Part shown: positions 1-5,109 of the stretch, piece after piece | Numbering within the stretch: the first letter of the stretch is position 1 | Layout of the letters: each line of letters starts with the position of its first letter | From: Clostridiales bacterium | Lineage (GTDB): Bacteria > Bacillota > Clostridia > Oscillospirales > Acutalibacteraceae | Assembly (NCBI GenBank): GCA_022791355.1 | Contig: JAAVYX010000213.1 | Coordinates: forward strand, 1-5,109 | DNA length: 5,109 bases | Reading direction: 5' to 3' | Made by a program: the position numbers and the translations under genes | The notes under the pieces: generated by a model | The model's database searches: none | Told to the model about the DNA's origin: nothing | What the model saw: only the letters and a program-made list of their open reading frames with translations

Positions 1-22
1 ATGCGGCTGCCAAACCATCTCG

Positions 23-50
23 ATTGTAGCACGGAGGTTTTATTTGCCAA
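23..50 (-). promoter_or_regulatory. Putative sigma-A promoter reading leftwards out of the window
   Basis: Read on the minus strand, a -35 box TTGGCA (5 of 6 consensus; plus positions 45-50) is separated by 16 bases from a -10 box TACAAT (5 of 6; positions 23-28). The -10 is preceded by TGC, which gives the extended TGn motif. Transcription would begin near position 16 and run off the left edge, implying a minus-strand gene there. A plus-strand reading is also possible, in which the TAG at 27-29 ends a gene whose terminator is the palindrome at 65-85; the two readings compete. Seen: box sequences and spacing. Inferred: activity and downstream gene. Confidence 0.45.
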
Positions 51-64
51 GGCCTGTTTTATTT

Positions 65-92
65 ACCCCTGGTTCAACCAGGGGTTTTCTTT
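65..92 (+). terminator. Palindromic hairpin with T-rich tail (plus-strand terminator, or an operator)
   Basis: A perfect 10+1+10 palindrome (arms 65-74 and 76-85, ACCCCTGGTT / AACCAGGGGT) is followed on the plus strand by TTTTCTTT. On the minus strand the flank is A-rich (GTAAATAAAA), so only plus-strand transcripts would terminate here. This would suit a rightward gene ending near position 29 and converging on the glycosidase gene. Alternatively, the palindrome is centred about 59 bases upstream of the start site predicted from the leftward promoter at 23-50, a position typical of activator binding sites. The sequence alone does not decide between the two. Confidence 0.5.
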
Positions 93-103
93 AGCCTATA
101 GGC

Positions 104-141
104 AATAAAAAAACCGCGCCGTCCGATTCCGGACAGCGCGG
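104..141 (-). terminator. Intrinsic terminator of the glycoside hydrolase gene
   Basis: On the minus strand, CCGCGC-T-GTCCG pairs with CGGAC-G-GCGCGG around a 4-base loop (126-129). This makes a continuous 12-bp stem with one U-G wobble. It is followed by seven T residues (113-107). In the plus-strand RNA the wobble becomes a C-A mismatch and there is no T-tract, so the element is oriented to stop minus-strand transcription. It lies about 50 bases after the stop codon at 194. Confidence 0.88.
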
Positions 142-193
142 ACCTTTTACCGCCGCGCCCGCTTGTCAGATATAACCAGCAAGCAGGGCCGGC

Positions 194-3130
194 CTATTTC
201 TTCATGGTAAAGCCGCAGCGGACAAAGGCGAAGCCGTCGTACCAGCGGTTTTGGTCCAGGAAGGTGTGGGGGCCTACGTCGTAGTTTTCGCCCTCTACCC
301 GGTGATGGGGGCCCAACAGATTGCGGTTGGAGGCAAAGATACGAACGGTAATCTCGTTATCCCCCTCCCGCAAAAGATCGGTCACATCGTATTCGAAGGG
401 AGAGAAGCCAATCAAAGCCGCCCGTTTTCCGTCTACATAAAGCTCGCCCGCTGGGAACTCCATGGTATCGAAGCCCACATAATACCGTTTGCCGGTCTCA
501 GGAGAAAGTCGGAGGGTCTGGGTCAGCTCCAGCCGGCCCCGGAAGAACCAGAAGCCGCTCTCGGTAATCAGACGGCTGTCCACCTGCACGACGGGGGCGG
601 CCAGGGCGAAAGCGTCCCCGGTAAAGATGGCCTTGCGTTCCCCGTAACTCCATTCGGCCCGGTTGTCCACCCGGAAGCGGCCGACGATATAGCAGGCCTC
701 CAGCTCGGTATCATAGGTCAGCTTGTTGCGCTCGGTCTCGTGGACGTTTTCCCCAAAGAGCACGTCGTATACCTTCTGCCGCTGATAAAACTCCGTTTCC
801 ATCGAGACGACGTTCCGACCGGCCTGTACCAATCCGTCGATGGAGGCGCGGCGGAAGGCCCGGTCGGTGTAAAAGCCCTCGTCTTTCCAGACAAGGGGCC
901 GGCCGTTAACCCGGATTTGATACTTGTCCGGCGTTTCGGTGACAAAGGACAGGCCCGAAACCCCGTTTCGATCGGCAATGTCAAATGCGTATTCCAGCTC
1001 GAGACGGCAGGGCCGTCGCTGCCTCAGCAGCTCCTGCTGGATGAGCAGAATGTTTTTGGCGGGCTGCCAGTCGCCGCCGTCCACCCGGTAACGGCAGGTA
1101 TCCAGGGTCAGGGCGTTTTCCTCCTGCCGGGCGACGCGCCAGACCGGATCGAAGGACAGATAGGTCCTATCCGGCGACGGGTAAACCGCCGGCCGGCCGG
1201 GGACGGCGTGCAGCAGCAAAGCGCCCATGGGAACCAGGGTGCAGCCGGCCTTGGTGGTCTCCCCCTCCAGCGCGGCCGACAGGGGGGAACCGGTTTGGCT
1301 TGTCAGATCCAGCTGGGTCAGCTGATAGCTGCCGGGAATTTCCAGTCGTATCCGGCTGGTCTCCTCCCGGCTCAGATTGGCGATAAAGTAAAGCCGGCTG
1401 CCGTCCTCCAGATAGCGGGTGCGGGTGTGCACCCGGCCGGCGGGTTTCCCTGTCAGCCGCAGGGCCTTTTCCGGCCGCAGGGCGTCCAGGGCCCCGTCCT
1501 CCATTTCCAGGGGCTTTGCGTATTGCGCCAGCGCCTCCAAACGGGGGTCGGCCGCTCCGTCCAGCAGGGCAGGCAGCGCGCCCATGTAGTAGAGCCTTCC
1601 GCCCTGCCGGCCAAATTCCAGCAGCAGGGACAATGTGGCGGCCGATACGGTGAGCAGGTCGGGCAGGACCACCCGGTCGTAGGCGCACTGCCCGACGACC
1701 AGCCGGCCCTTCTCCACCCTGCCATACTTCTCCATCAGGGTCTCGTCGCCGTAGTGGTGGTCCAGCTGGAGACAGTTCAGCCGCTCGGTTAAGGCTTTGA
1801 AGAAGTTTGCCCGGGGCCATACGGCGTCGTAGCTGGAGCTTTTGTAGAGGACGTAGGCCGACCGCAGGGGATGGACCACCAACAGGCCGGTCTCCTCCTC
1901 TCCCATACTCAAAGCCGCCCCCAGACGGCTGATATAGTCGTTATAGTAGTCGTACCGGCCGTACCATGCCTCCTGAATGAAGACCGACGGCGGGTAGTCC
2001 CGCTTGCGGAAGCCCTCTAAAGAGTAGCCCTCCAGATGCTGGCAGGTCAGGTTGATACCGTTTACGTAATGCCAGTGTCCGATCCATTTCAGCTCGTCGA
2101 AGGAAACGTCCCAGCCGCACAGGGCGAACATCTCGCTAATGGAGCGGGGCTTGCCCAGCTGGGCGCAGGCCGAGGCCACCTGCTTGGGGATAGAGGGGTC
2201 TCCGATACCCCGGCAGAGCCAGTCCATGCCCGGAATGTGGAAATACTGGTAGCAGGCCATGACCCCGCCGGTACAGCGCATCTGGGAGACCAGGTCGTCC
2301 TCGGACATCATGTGACCGGTGAGCTGGCAGCCGTGGTCCTCGCACCAGTCGTAAATCTGCTTCATGAAGCCCTCCTGGAAGAGGCGGGCGGCGGTCAGGT
2401 AATACCGGTAGCGGAAGGTCTCATAGCCCTCGCCCTCCACCTCCATCAGACAAAGGCCGTCGAAAATATCCATGCCGTATTCGTCCCGGAAGACCTGGAT
2501 CAGCCCTTCGGTCCAGGGAATGCCGCCGTTGGCGTACTGGGGCTCGTCGGTGAAGAAGCCGGCCAGCTCCTTGCCAAACCCTTCGCCGAACCGGGCGGCG
2601 TACTTCTCATGGGTAAATTCGATAAAGGCGGCGGTGGCCTTGGGGTTTAGGGGATCTATGTAATACTGGTTGACACGGACGAAAACCAACAGGTCGCCGG
2701 GCTGGGGGGTCTCGGCCCGGCTCCACCTCCCGCCGGCCGGCCGGTAAACGCCTAACAGCCGCCCCGGCAGCTCCATACCGGTCTCAAATCGGACAAAGCC
2801 CAAGGACTTCTGCTGGTAATCGTATCCCAGAGCGGGCACCCGCCCGTCGGCAAAGCCGCTGGGCCAGCCGAACTCGTCGTAGGCCCAGGCCTCCAGATCG
2901 GCCTCGGCCGCCTTGTCCGTGCAGAAGACCGAACGGTCGAGAAATTCGCCGCTTAGGTAGGGGGTCTTGAGGCCGCCCCGTGAGTGCATGAAAAAGCCCC
3001 CGGCTCCGGCCGCCCGCATGGCCTCTATCTGCTCGGCCAGCACCGGCTCTTCCAGACGGTTGTTCCAGCTCCAAAAGGGTATGCTTTTGTAGGCCGCCCG
3101 CTCGGCCTCGATTTTTTGCAGTATATCCAT
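194..3130 (-). CDS. GH106-like glycoside hydrolase (putative alpha-L-rhamnosidase family), cytoplasmic
   Basis: This is a complete 978-residue protein with an ATG start five bases after a perfect AGGAGG. The N-terminal half (about 15-410) looks like a (beta/alpha)8 barrel of the GH106-like type. Visible motifs are PFWSWN (18-23), GGFFMHSRGGL (44-54), YDEFGWPSG (84-92), GFFTDEP (191-197), LTGH (270-273) and SEMF..CGW (332-340). Acidic residues E196 and E333 are the most obvious catalytic candidates. A GATase-like or Rossmann-like segment follows (about 411-525: LLVVHP, then the long CAYDRVVLPD and GGRLYYMG stretches). The rest, to the C-terminus, is beta-rich, consistent with sugar-binding/jelly-roll modules; RNLLGPHH (936-943) is characteristic of this protein group. 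There is no signal peptide or membrane segment, so it probably acts in the cytoplasm on imported oligosaccharides. Family recognition is firm. The rhamnosidase activity is only a family-level guess, since many such proteins are untested. The gene is monocistronic as far as the window shows, with a clear terminator downstream. Confidence 0.85.
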   Translation of the reverse strand: MDILQKIEAERAAYKSIPFWSWNNRLEEPVLAEQIEAMRAAGAGGFFMHSRGGLKTPYLSGEFLDRSVFCTDKAAEADLEAWAYDEFGWPSGFADGRVPALGYDYQQKSLGFVRFETGMELPGRLLGVYRPAGGRWSRAETPQPGDLLVFVRVNQYYIDPLNPKATAAFIEFTHEKYAARFGEGFGKELAGFFTDEPQYANGGIPWTEGLIQVFRDEYGMDIFDGLCLMEVEGEGYETFRYRYYLTAARLFQEGFMKQIYDWCEDHGCQLTGHMMSEDDLVSQMRCTGGVMACYQYFHIPGMDWLCRGIGDPSIPKQVASACAQLGKPRSISEMFALCGWDVSFDELKWIGHWHYVNGINLTCQHLEGYSLEGFRKRDYPPSVFIQEAWYGRYDYYNDYISRLGAALSMGEEETGLLVVHPLRSAYVLYKSSSYDAVWPRANFFKALTERLNCLQLDHHYGDETLMEKYGRVEKGRLVVGQCAYDRVVLPDLLTVSAATLSLLLEFGRQGGRLYYMGALPALLDGAADPRLEALAQYAKPLEMEDGALDALRPEKALRLTGKPAGRVHTRTRYLEDGSRLYFIANLSREETSRIRLEIPGSYQLTQLDLTSQTGSPLSAALEGETTKAGCTLVPMGALLLHAVPGRPAVYPSPDRTYLSFDPVWRVARQEENALTLDTCRYRVDGGDWQPAKNILLIQQELLRQRRPCRLELEYAFDIADRNGVSGLSFVTETPDKYQIRVNGRPLVWKDEGFYTDRAFRRASIDGLVQAGRNVVSMETEFYQRQKVYDVLFGENVHETERNKLTYDTELEACYIVGRFRVDNRAEWSYGERKAIFTGDAFALAAPVVQVDSRLITESGFWFFRGRLELTQTLRLSPETGKRYYVGFDTMEFPAGELYVDGKRAALIGFSPFEYDVTDLLREGDNEITVRIFASNRNLLGPHHRVEGENYDVGPHTFLDQNRWYDGFAFVRCGFTMKK

Positions 3131-3135
3131 AAACG

Positions 3136-3141
3136 CCTCCT
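3136..3141 (-). promoter_or_regulatory. Shine-Dalgarno site of the glycoside hydrolase gene
   Basis: On the minus strand AGGAGG is followed by five bases (CGTTT) and the ATG at 3130-3128. The perfect anti-16S match fixes this start. No competing upstream in-frame start with a ribosome site was found. Confidence 0.85.
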
Positions 3142-3149
3142 AAAAGGAA

Positions 3150-3167
3150 GGGCCTCAAAAGAGGCCC
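3150..3167 (-). promoter_or_regulatory. Leader hairpin directly before the ribosome site (possible attenuator)
   Basis: GGGCCTC and GAGGCCC form a perfect 7-bp stem with a 4-base loop (3157-3160). On the minus strand it is followed by TTCCTTTT (3149-3142) and then immediately by the AGGAGG of the glycosidase gene. A GC-rich stem with a U-rich tail resembles a weak intrinsic terminator, so the element could attenuate transcription, block read-through from upstream, or stabilise the 5' end of the mRNA. A GGGCC at 3216-3212 could pair with GGCCC of the 3' arm as an alternative fold, but over only five bases. The structure is seen; the function is inferred. Confidence 0.45.
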
Positions 3168-3258
3168 GATTTTGTACAAATGGAACAGGAAGCCCAATAT
3201 TGATGAAAAACGGCCCCGCGTTCCGGCGGCGCAAGCGTTGGCTTTATGCGCACATATG

Positions 3259-3283
3259 AGATTTACCGGATAACGTTAAATCT
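3259..3283. repeat. Inverted repeat, candidate operator
   Basis: AGATTTA (3259-3265) is exactly inverted as TAAATCT (3277-3283). After one mismatched pair, CG (3267-3268) pairs with CG (3274-3275) around GATAA. An overlapping smaller palindrome TAACGTTA covers 3271-3278. It lies about 130-155 bases upstream of the glycosidase start with no T-tract on either side, so a regulator binding site is more likely than a terminator. No regulator gene is visible in the window. Confidence 0.35.
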
Positions 3284-3333
3284 AACGCGTCCAGACAGCC
3301 CACGCTTTGAAAGCGCGGCTGGTACGCAAGAGT

Positions 3334-3482
3334 GTGCCCCAAAATCGAATAAAAGCCGAATTTTTGACGTGACAACAGGGGAAAGCAAGGAGGAAAACGC
3401 AAGAAAGGCTTTCGCATTTCGAGGATTTTTGACGTATAAATCACCTTTTCTAGGCAAAATATTCATCGTTTCGGTGCCCCAA
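3334..3482. repeat. Nested direct repeats in the intergenic gap
   Basis: Two short words each occur twice in the same orientation and are arranged A-B-B-A. GTGCCCCAA occurs at 3334-3342 and 3474-3482, and the 11-mer ATTTTTGACGT at 3360-3370 and 3425-3435. A chance 11-base match within a 385-base gap is uncommon. The arrangement may mark an intergenic repeat unit or a structured RNA. No target-site duplication or transposase is present. Repeats are seen; the interpretation is open. Confidence 0.4.
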
Positions 3483-3504
3483 GACACCCTCTGGAGCGGA
3501 ATCT

Positions 3505-3541
3505 AAGAAAAAGCCTCATGTTTTCCTTTTGTAAAAAGGCT
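3505..3541 (-). terminator. Weak candidate terminator overlapping the end of the SseB-family gene
   Basis: On the minus strand AGCCT (3541-3537) can pair with AGGCT (3516-3512), followed by TTTTTCTT. The 20-base loop contains a nested CCTTTT/AAAAGG pairing with its upstream edge. The closing stem is short and overlaps the last codons and the stop. This is the only terminator-like signal just after the gene, but it is not strong. Confidence 0.3.
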
Positions 3542-4289
3542 CGGTAAGCGCCGCGGCCTGTTGGCCGAAGGGGTTGTCCAGAGGGACAAGCTCCAGGTAG
3601 GCGCCCTCCAGGAAGGGCCGGACCGCGCCGGCGATTTGGTCGAAAACCTCCCGGCGATCCCCCTGAAAATCCACCACGCAGAGGTAACCCTCCTTCTCTT
3701 CCCGCTTCATTTGCAGCAAACAGGCGGAGCGGACGCGCCGGTCTCCCTCCATATAGCTTCTCAGAGCCCCGGCCAGCCGGTCGGGATAGGGGACGGGAAT
3801 GCGCACACCTACTGTCTCCACCGCCTGTTCGGTACGATTAGTAAGAAATATCTCCTTACGTTTTTTCAGATGCCGGACCAGTTCTCGGTTCAGGGTTAGA
3901 TTCTCGTTATAAGGATTGATGACAAAACCGGCGGCGTCGGCATTCGGCAGGACCAGGTCGGCGTAATCGTCAAAGCCCACGACCACCGTCTGCTGATTTT
4001 CCACCGTCTGCCATTTGCGCAGCTCGTCCTCATCGGTAAAGGCCAGGAAAAATTTTTGGCCCTCCGTGTTGGCAAGCATGATAAACTCCAGCCGGGCGCC
4101 CGCCTGCATCTGGGCTATGTCGCTGTCCAGCTTTAGACCGGCCGGTAGCCGGGCCGGCATAAGAAATCGAGCGTTCAGGGCAATCTCGCCTAAAATCCGG
4201 TCCCAGACCTGGTCCTCTCTGCCCTCTTTATATTCCCGAATCAGCTTTAGCAGGGTGGGATTGGAGACCGGCCCACGCATATCGGCCAT
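3516..4289 (-). CDS. SseB-family protein (N- and C-terminal SseB domains)
   Basis: This is a 257-residue soluble protein starting at the ATG at 4289 (MADMRGP). It has the SseB N-terminal domain over about residues 8-130. The signature there is a stretch reading FFLAFTDEDELRKW, then an aspartate-rich FDDYADLVL, then GFVINPYNENLTL. An SseB C-terminal domain follows over about 140-257: RIPVPYPDRLAGAL, then YLCVVDFQGDRREVFDQI, ending in the typical PFYKRK tail. In enterobacteria sseB is known for enhanced serine sensitivity. In Firmicutes the role is not established, and no catalytic motif is visible. The frame is open 28 codons further upstream, but that extension covers the promoter and has no ribosome site, whereas AAAGGGGGA sits eight bases before the chosen ATG. 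The gene has its own promoter and is separated from dus by a terminator. Family assignment is confident; function is unknown. Confidence 0.87.
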   Translation of the reverse strand: MADMRGPVSNPTLLKLIREYKEGREDQVWDRILGEIALNARFLMPARLPAGLKLDSDIAQMQAGARLEFIMLANTEGQKFFLAFTDEDELRKWQTVENQQTVVVGFDDYADLVLPNADAAGFVINPYNENLTLNRELVRHLKKRKEIFLTNRTEQAVETVGVRIPVPYPDRLAGALRSYMEGDRRVRSACLLQMKREEKEGYLCVVDFQGDRREVFDQIAGAVRPFLEGAYLELVPLDNPFGQQAAALTEPFYKRKT

Positions 4290-4297
4290 GACTTTGT

Positions 4298-4305
4298 CCC
4301 CCTTT
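4298..4305 (-). promoter_or_regulatory. Ribosome site that decides the SseB-family start
   Basis: On the minus strand AAAGGGGG ends eight bases before the ATG at 4289-4287. The match to the anti-Shine-Dalgarno is G-rich and imperfect, but it is the only purine-rich site near any candidate start. Together with the -10 box at 4315-4320 it leaves a leader of about 20 bases. Confidence 0.7.
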
Positions 4306-4314
4306 ATAATAAGT

Positions 4315-4343
4315 ATCATAGCATAGAAGCATGGCAAACGAAA
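4315..4343 (-). promoter_or_regulatory. Extended -10 promoter of the SseB-family gene
   Basis: The minus strand shows TGC directly before TATGAT (4320-4315; 5 of 6 consensus), an extended -10 element. A weak -35 TTTCGT (4343-4338) is present at a 17-base spacing. The predicted start is near 4308, about 19 bases before the ATG. This placement rules out the longer upstream reading frame as the natural N-terminus if the promoter is the main one. Confidence 0.6.
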
Positions 4344-4394
4344 GATTTTTACATCCGAATGGAAAATACGCAAATTTTACCGTTCAGCGTAAGC

Positions 4395-4417
4395 AAAAAC
4401 GCGCAGATTTGCGCGTT
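4395..4417 (-). terminator. Intrinsic terminator downstream of the tRNA-dihydrouridine synthase gene
   Basis: AACGCGC (4417-4411 on the minus strand) pairs perfectly with GCGCGTT (4404-4398) around a 6-base loop. The minus-strand flank reads TTTTT then GCTT. On the plus strand there is no T-tract. It lies about 125 bases after the dus stop and upstream of the sseB promoter, so it separates the two transcription units. A second stem, GGGAGC/GCTCCC (4517-4543), touches the dus stop codon but has only a short T run after it. Confidence 0.65.
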
Positions 4418-4542
4418 AGAGCGTAACCGTAAATAGCTATATTTTACTTTTTAGTGGAGAGCAGGATTTGGGGCCAAGCCCAAAAACATATATCGTTAAA
4501 CCCTCAAAAGATGTACGGGAGCCGTATACTTTTGGCTGCTCC

Positions 4543-5109
4543 CTACTCCTCCGGGTTTTCCTCCGCAGCCCGTAGGCAGAGACGGGCCAAATCATCCAGG
4601 CAGGAGATGGTTCCGGCTATACGGCGATACTCGGCCGCGCCCCGCAGCCCCCGCATATACCAGCCGGCGTGTTTACGGATTTCCTGGGCTGCAATACGTT
4701 CGCCCTTGTATTCGATCATCCGCTGGGCCTGGCGCAGCAGATAGGCCATGCGCTGGGCTACGGGCGGCGGGGGCAGATATTGCCCGTGGTCCAGCCAAGC
4801 GTCTATCTGCGAAAAGATCCAAGGCGCTCCCATGGCCGCCCGGCCCACCATAAGAAAGTCGCAGCCGGTCTGCTCGAGCATACGGGCCGCGTCCTGGGGC
4901 GAGGCGATATCCCCGTTGCCGATGACCGGGATTTTAACCGCCTCCTTGACCTGCCGGATAACGGTCAAATCCACCGGCGGGGCGTACATCTGGGCGCGGG
5001 TGCGGCCGTGGACCGTCACGGCGGCCGCGCCCGCCGCCTCGCACCGCCGGGCCAGCTCCACGGCGTTGATATGGCCGGCATCCCAGCCCGCCCGGATTTT
5101 CACCGTCAC
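4543..5109 (-). CDS. dus: tRNA-dihydrouridine synthase, DusB/NifR3 type (partial, C-terminal part)
   Basis: This enzyme is an FMN- and NADPH-dependent reductase that converts specific uridines of tRNA to dihydrouridine in the cytoplasm. The frame runs open to the right edge, so about the first 130 of the usual 320 or so residues are missing, including the catalytic cysteine region. The leading GTG at 5109 is an internal valine codon, not a start. Visible family motifs are TVKIRAGWD (2-10) with the conserved lysine, TVHGRTRAQMY (32-42) with the conserved FMN-site histidine, PVIGNGDI (61-68) and the flavin-phosphate region GRAAMGAPWIF (88-98). The helical C-terminal domain carries EIRKHAGWYMRGLRGAAEYR (143-162). 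The motif more often reads GRGAMGNPW, so GRAAMGAPW is a mild variant. It is likely in the DusB subgroup, judged from the TVKIR, HGRTR and RKH..WY.RG pattern. Which dus paralogue it is cannot be settled without the N-terminus. Confidence 0.93.
   Translation of the reverse strand: MTVKIRAGWDAGHINAVELARRCEAAGAAAVTVHGRTRAQMYAPPVDLTVIRQVKEAVKIPVIGNGDIASPQDAARMLEQTGCDFLMVGRAAMGAPWIFSQIDAWLDHGQYLPPPPVAQRMAYLLRQAQRMIEYKGERIAAQEIRKHAGWYMRGLRGAAEYRRIAGTISCLDDLARLCLRAAEENPEE

Larger units (their letters stand above)
3131..3515. other. 385-base gene-free gap with several inverted and direct repeats
   Basis: No reading frame here has a ribosome site together with credible protein composition. The gap holds the leader hairpin at 3150-3167 and a 10-base palindrome TTTGTACAAA (3171-3180). 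It also holds a weak minus-strand stem followed by TTTTT (about 3206-3232) and inverted repeats at 3259-3283 and 3296-3321. The latter pairs CAGCC with GGCTG and CGCTT with AAGCG around a 2x1 internal loop. Paired direct repeats span 3334-3482. The glycosidase promoter must lie here, but no convincing pair of boxes was found. Compared with the other intergenic gap (about 250 bases between dus and sseB), it is longer and richer in repeats. Confidence 0.6.

Noticed and set aside
1..108. 35-codon open frame starting at the first base
   Set aside because: It runs through both arms of the palindrome and its T-tail, has no visible upstream signal because of the window edge, and resembles no known peptide.
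251..1792. 513-codon open frame on the plus strand inside the glycosidase gene
   Set aside because: It is antisense to a gene with clear family motifs. Its composition (rich in G, Q, P, V and A) is typical of the mirrored frame of GC-rich coding DNA, and there is no ribosome site or recognisable domain.
2036..2650. 204-codon plus-strand open frame inside the glycosidase gene
   Set aside because: It is an antisense shadow of the barrel-encoding region with no start signal and no recognisable motif.
3169..3197. Possible glycosidase promoter TTGGGC, 17 bases, CAAAAT on the minus strand
   Set aside because: Only 3 of 6 and 4 of 6 consensus bases match, and its start site would fall inside the leader hairpin, splitting the stem.
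3246..3506. 86-codon plus-strand open frame in the intergenic gap
   Set aside because: There is no Shine-Dalgarno sequence before its ATG, it has no known domain, and it crosses the repeats and hairpins of the gap. It is better explained as an open frame within a non-coding or repeat segment, though it deserves a check if the segment proves multi-copy.
3131..3515. Riboswitch in front of the glycosidase gene
   Set aside because: Hairpins are present, but I recognise no conserved core of a known riboswitch class.
4454..4744. 96-codon plus-strand open frame over the end of the dus gene
   Set aside because: It begins at a GTG without a ribosome site and is mostly antisense to the conserved dus C-terminal domain.

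Overview
The window comes from a GC-rich, low-complexity-free bacterial chromosome. The best taxonomic guess is a Gram-positive gut-type Clostridia (Oscillospiraceae/Ruminococcaceae-like). This rests on strong AGGAGG-type ribosome sites, the SseB architecture with two domains, the dus-type housekeeping gene, and a cytoplasmic GH106-like glycosidase of a kind common in such Firmicutes. The assignment is inferred from sequence character only.

All three recognisable protein genes lie on the minus strand, and each looks like its own transcription unit. From right to left: (1) the C-terminal 188 residues of a DusB-type tRNA-dihydrouridine synthase (4543-5109, N-terminus beyond the right edge), followed by an intrinsic terminator at 4395-4417. 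(2) A complete SseB-family protein (3516-4289) with its own extended -10 promoter at 4315-4343. Its start is reassigned to an internal ATG. (3) A 385-base gap (3131-3515) that holds no credible gene but several inverted and direct repeats. (4) A 978-residue GH106-like glycoside hydrolase without a signal peptide (194-3130), preceded by a compact hairpin touching its Shine-Dalgarno sequence and followed by a very clear terminator at 104-141. (5) At the left edge, a 21-base palindrome with a T-rich tail on the plus strand and a good sigma-A-like promoter pointing leftwards out of the window.

The genes do not form an obvious shared pathway: one is tRNA modification, one is a poorly understood housekeeping-type protein, and one is an intracellular sugar-cleaving enzyme. 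No transporter, transcription factor or second glycosidase is visible, so the enzyme's substrate cannot be read from context inside this window. No tRNA, rRNA, CRISPR array, insertion sequence or integrase was seen. The least explained stretch is the gap at 3131-3515. I found no convincing new multi-gene system.
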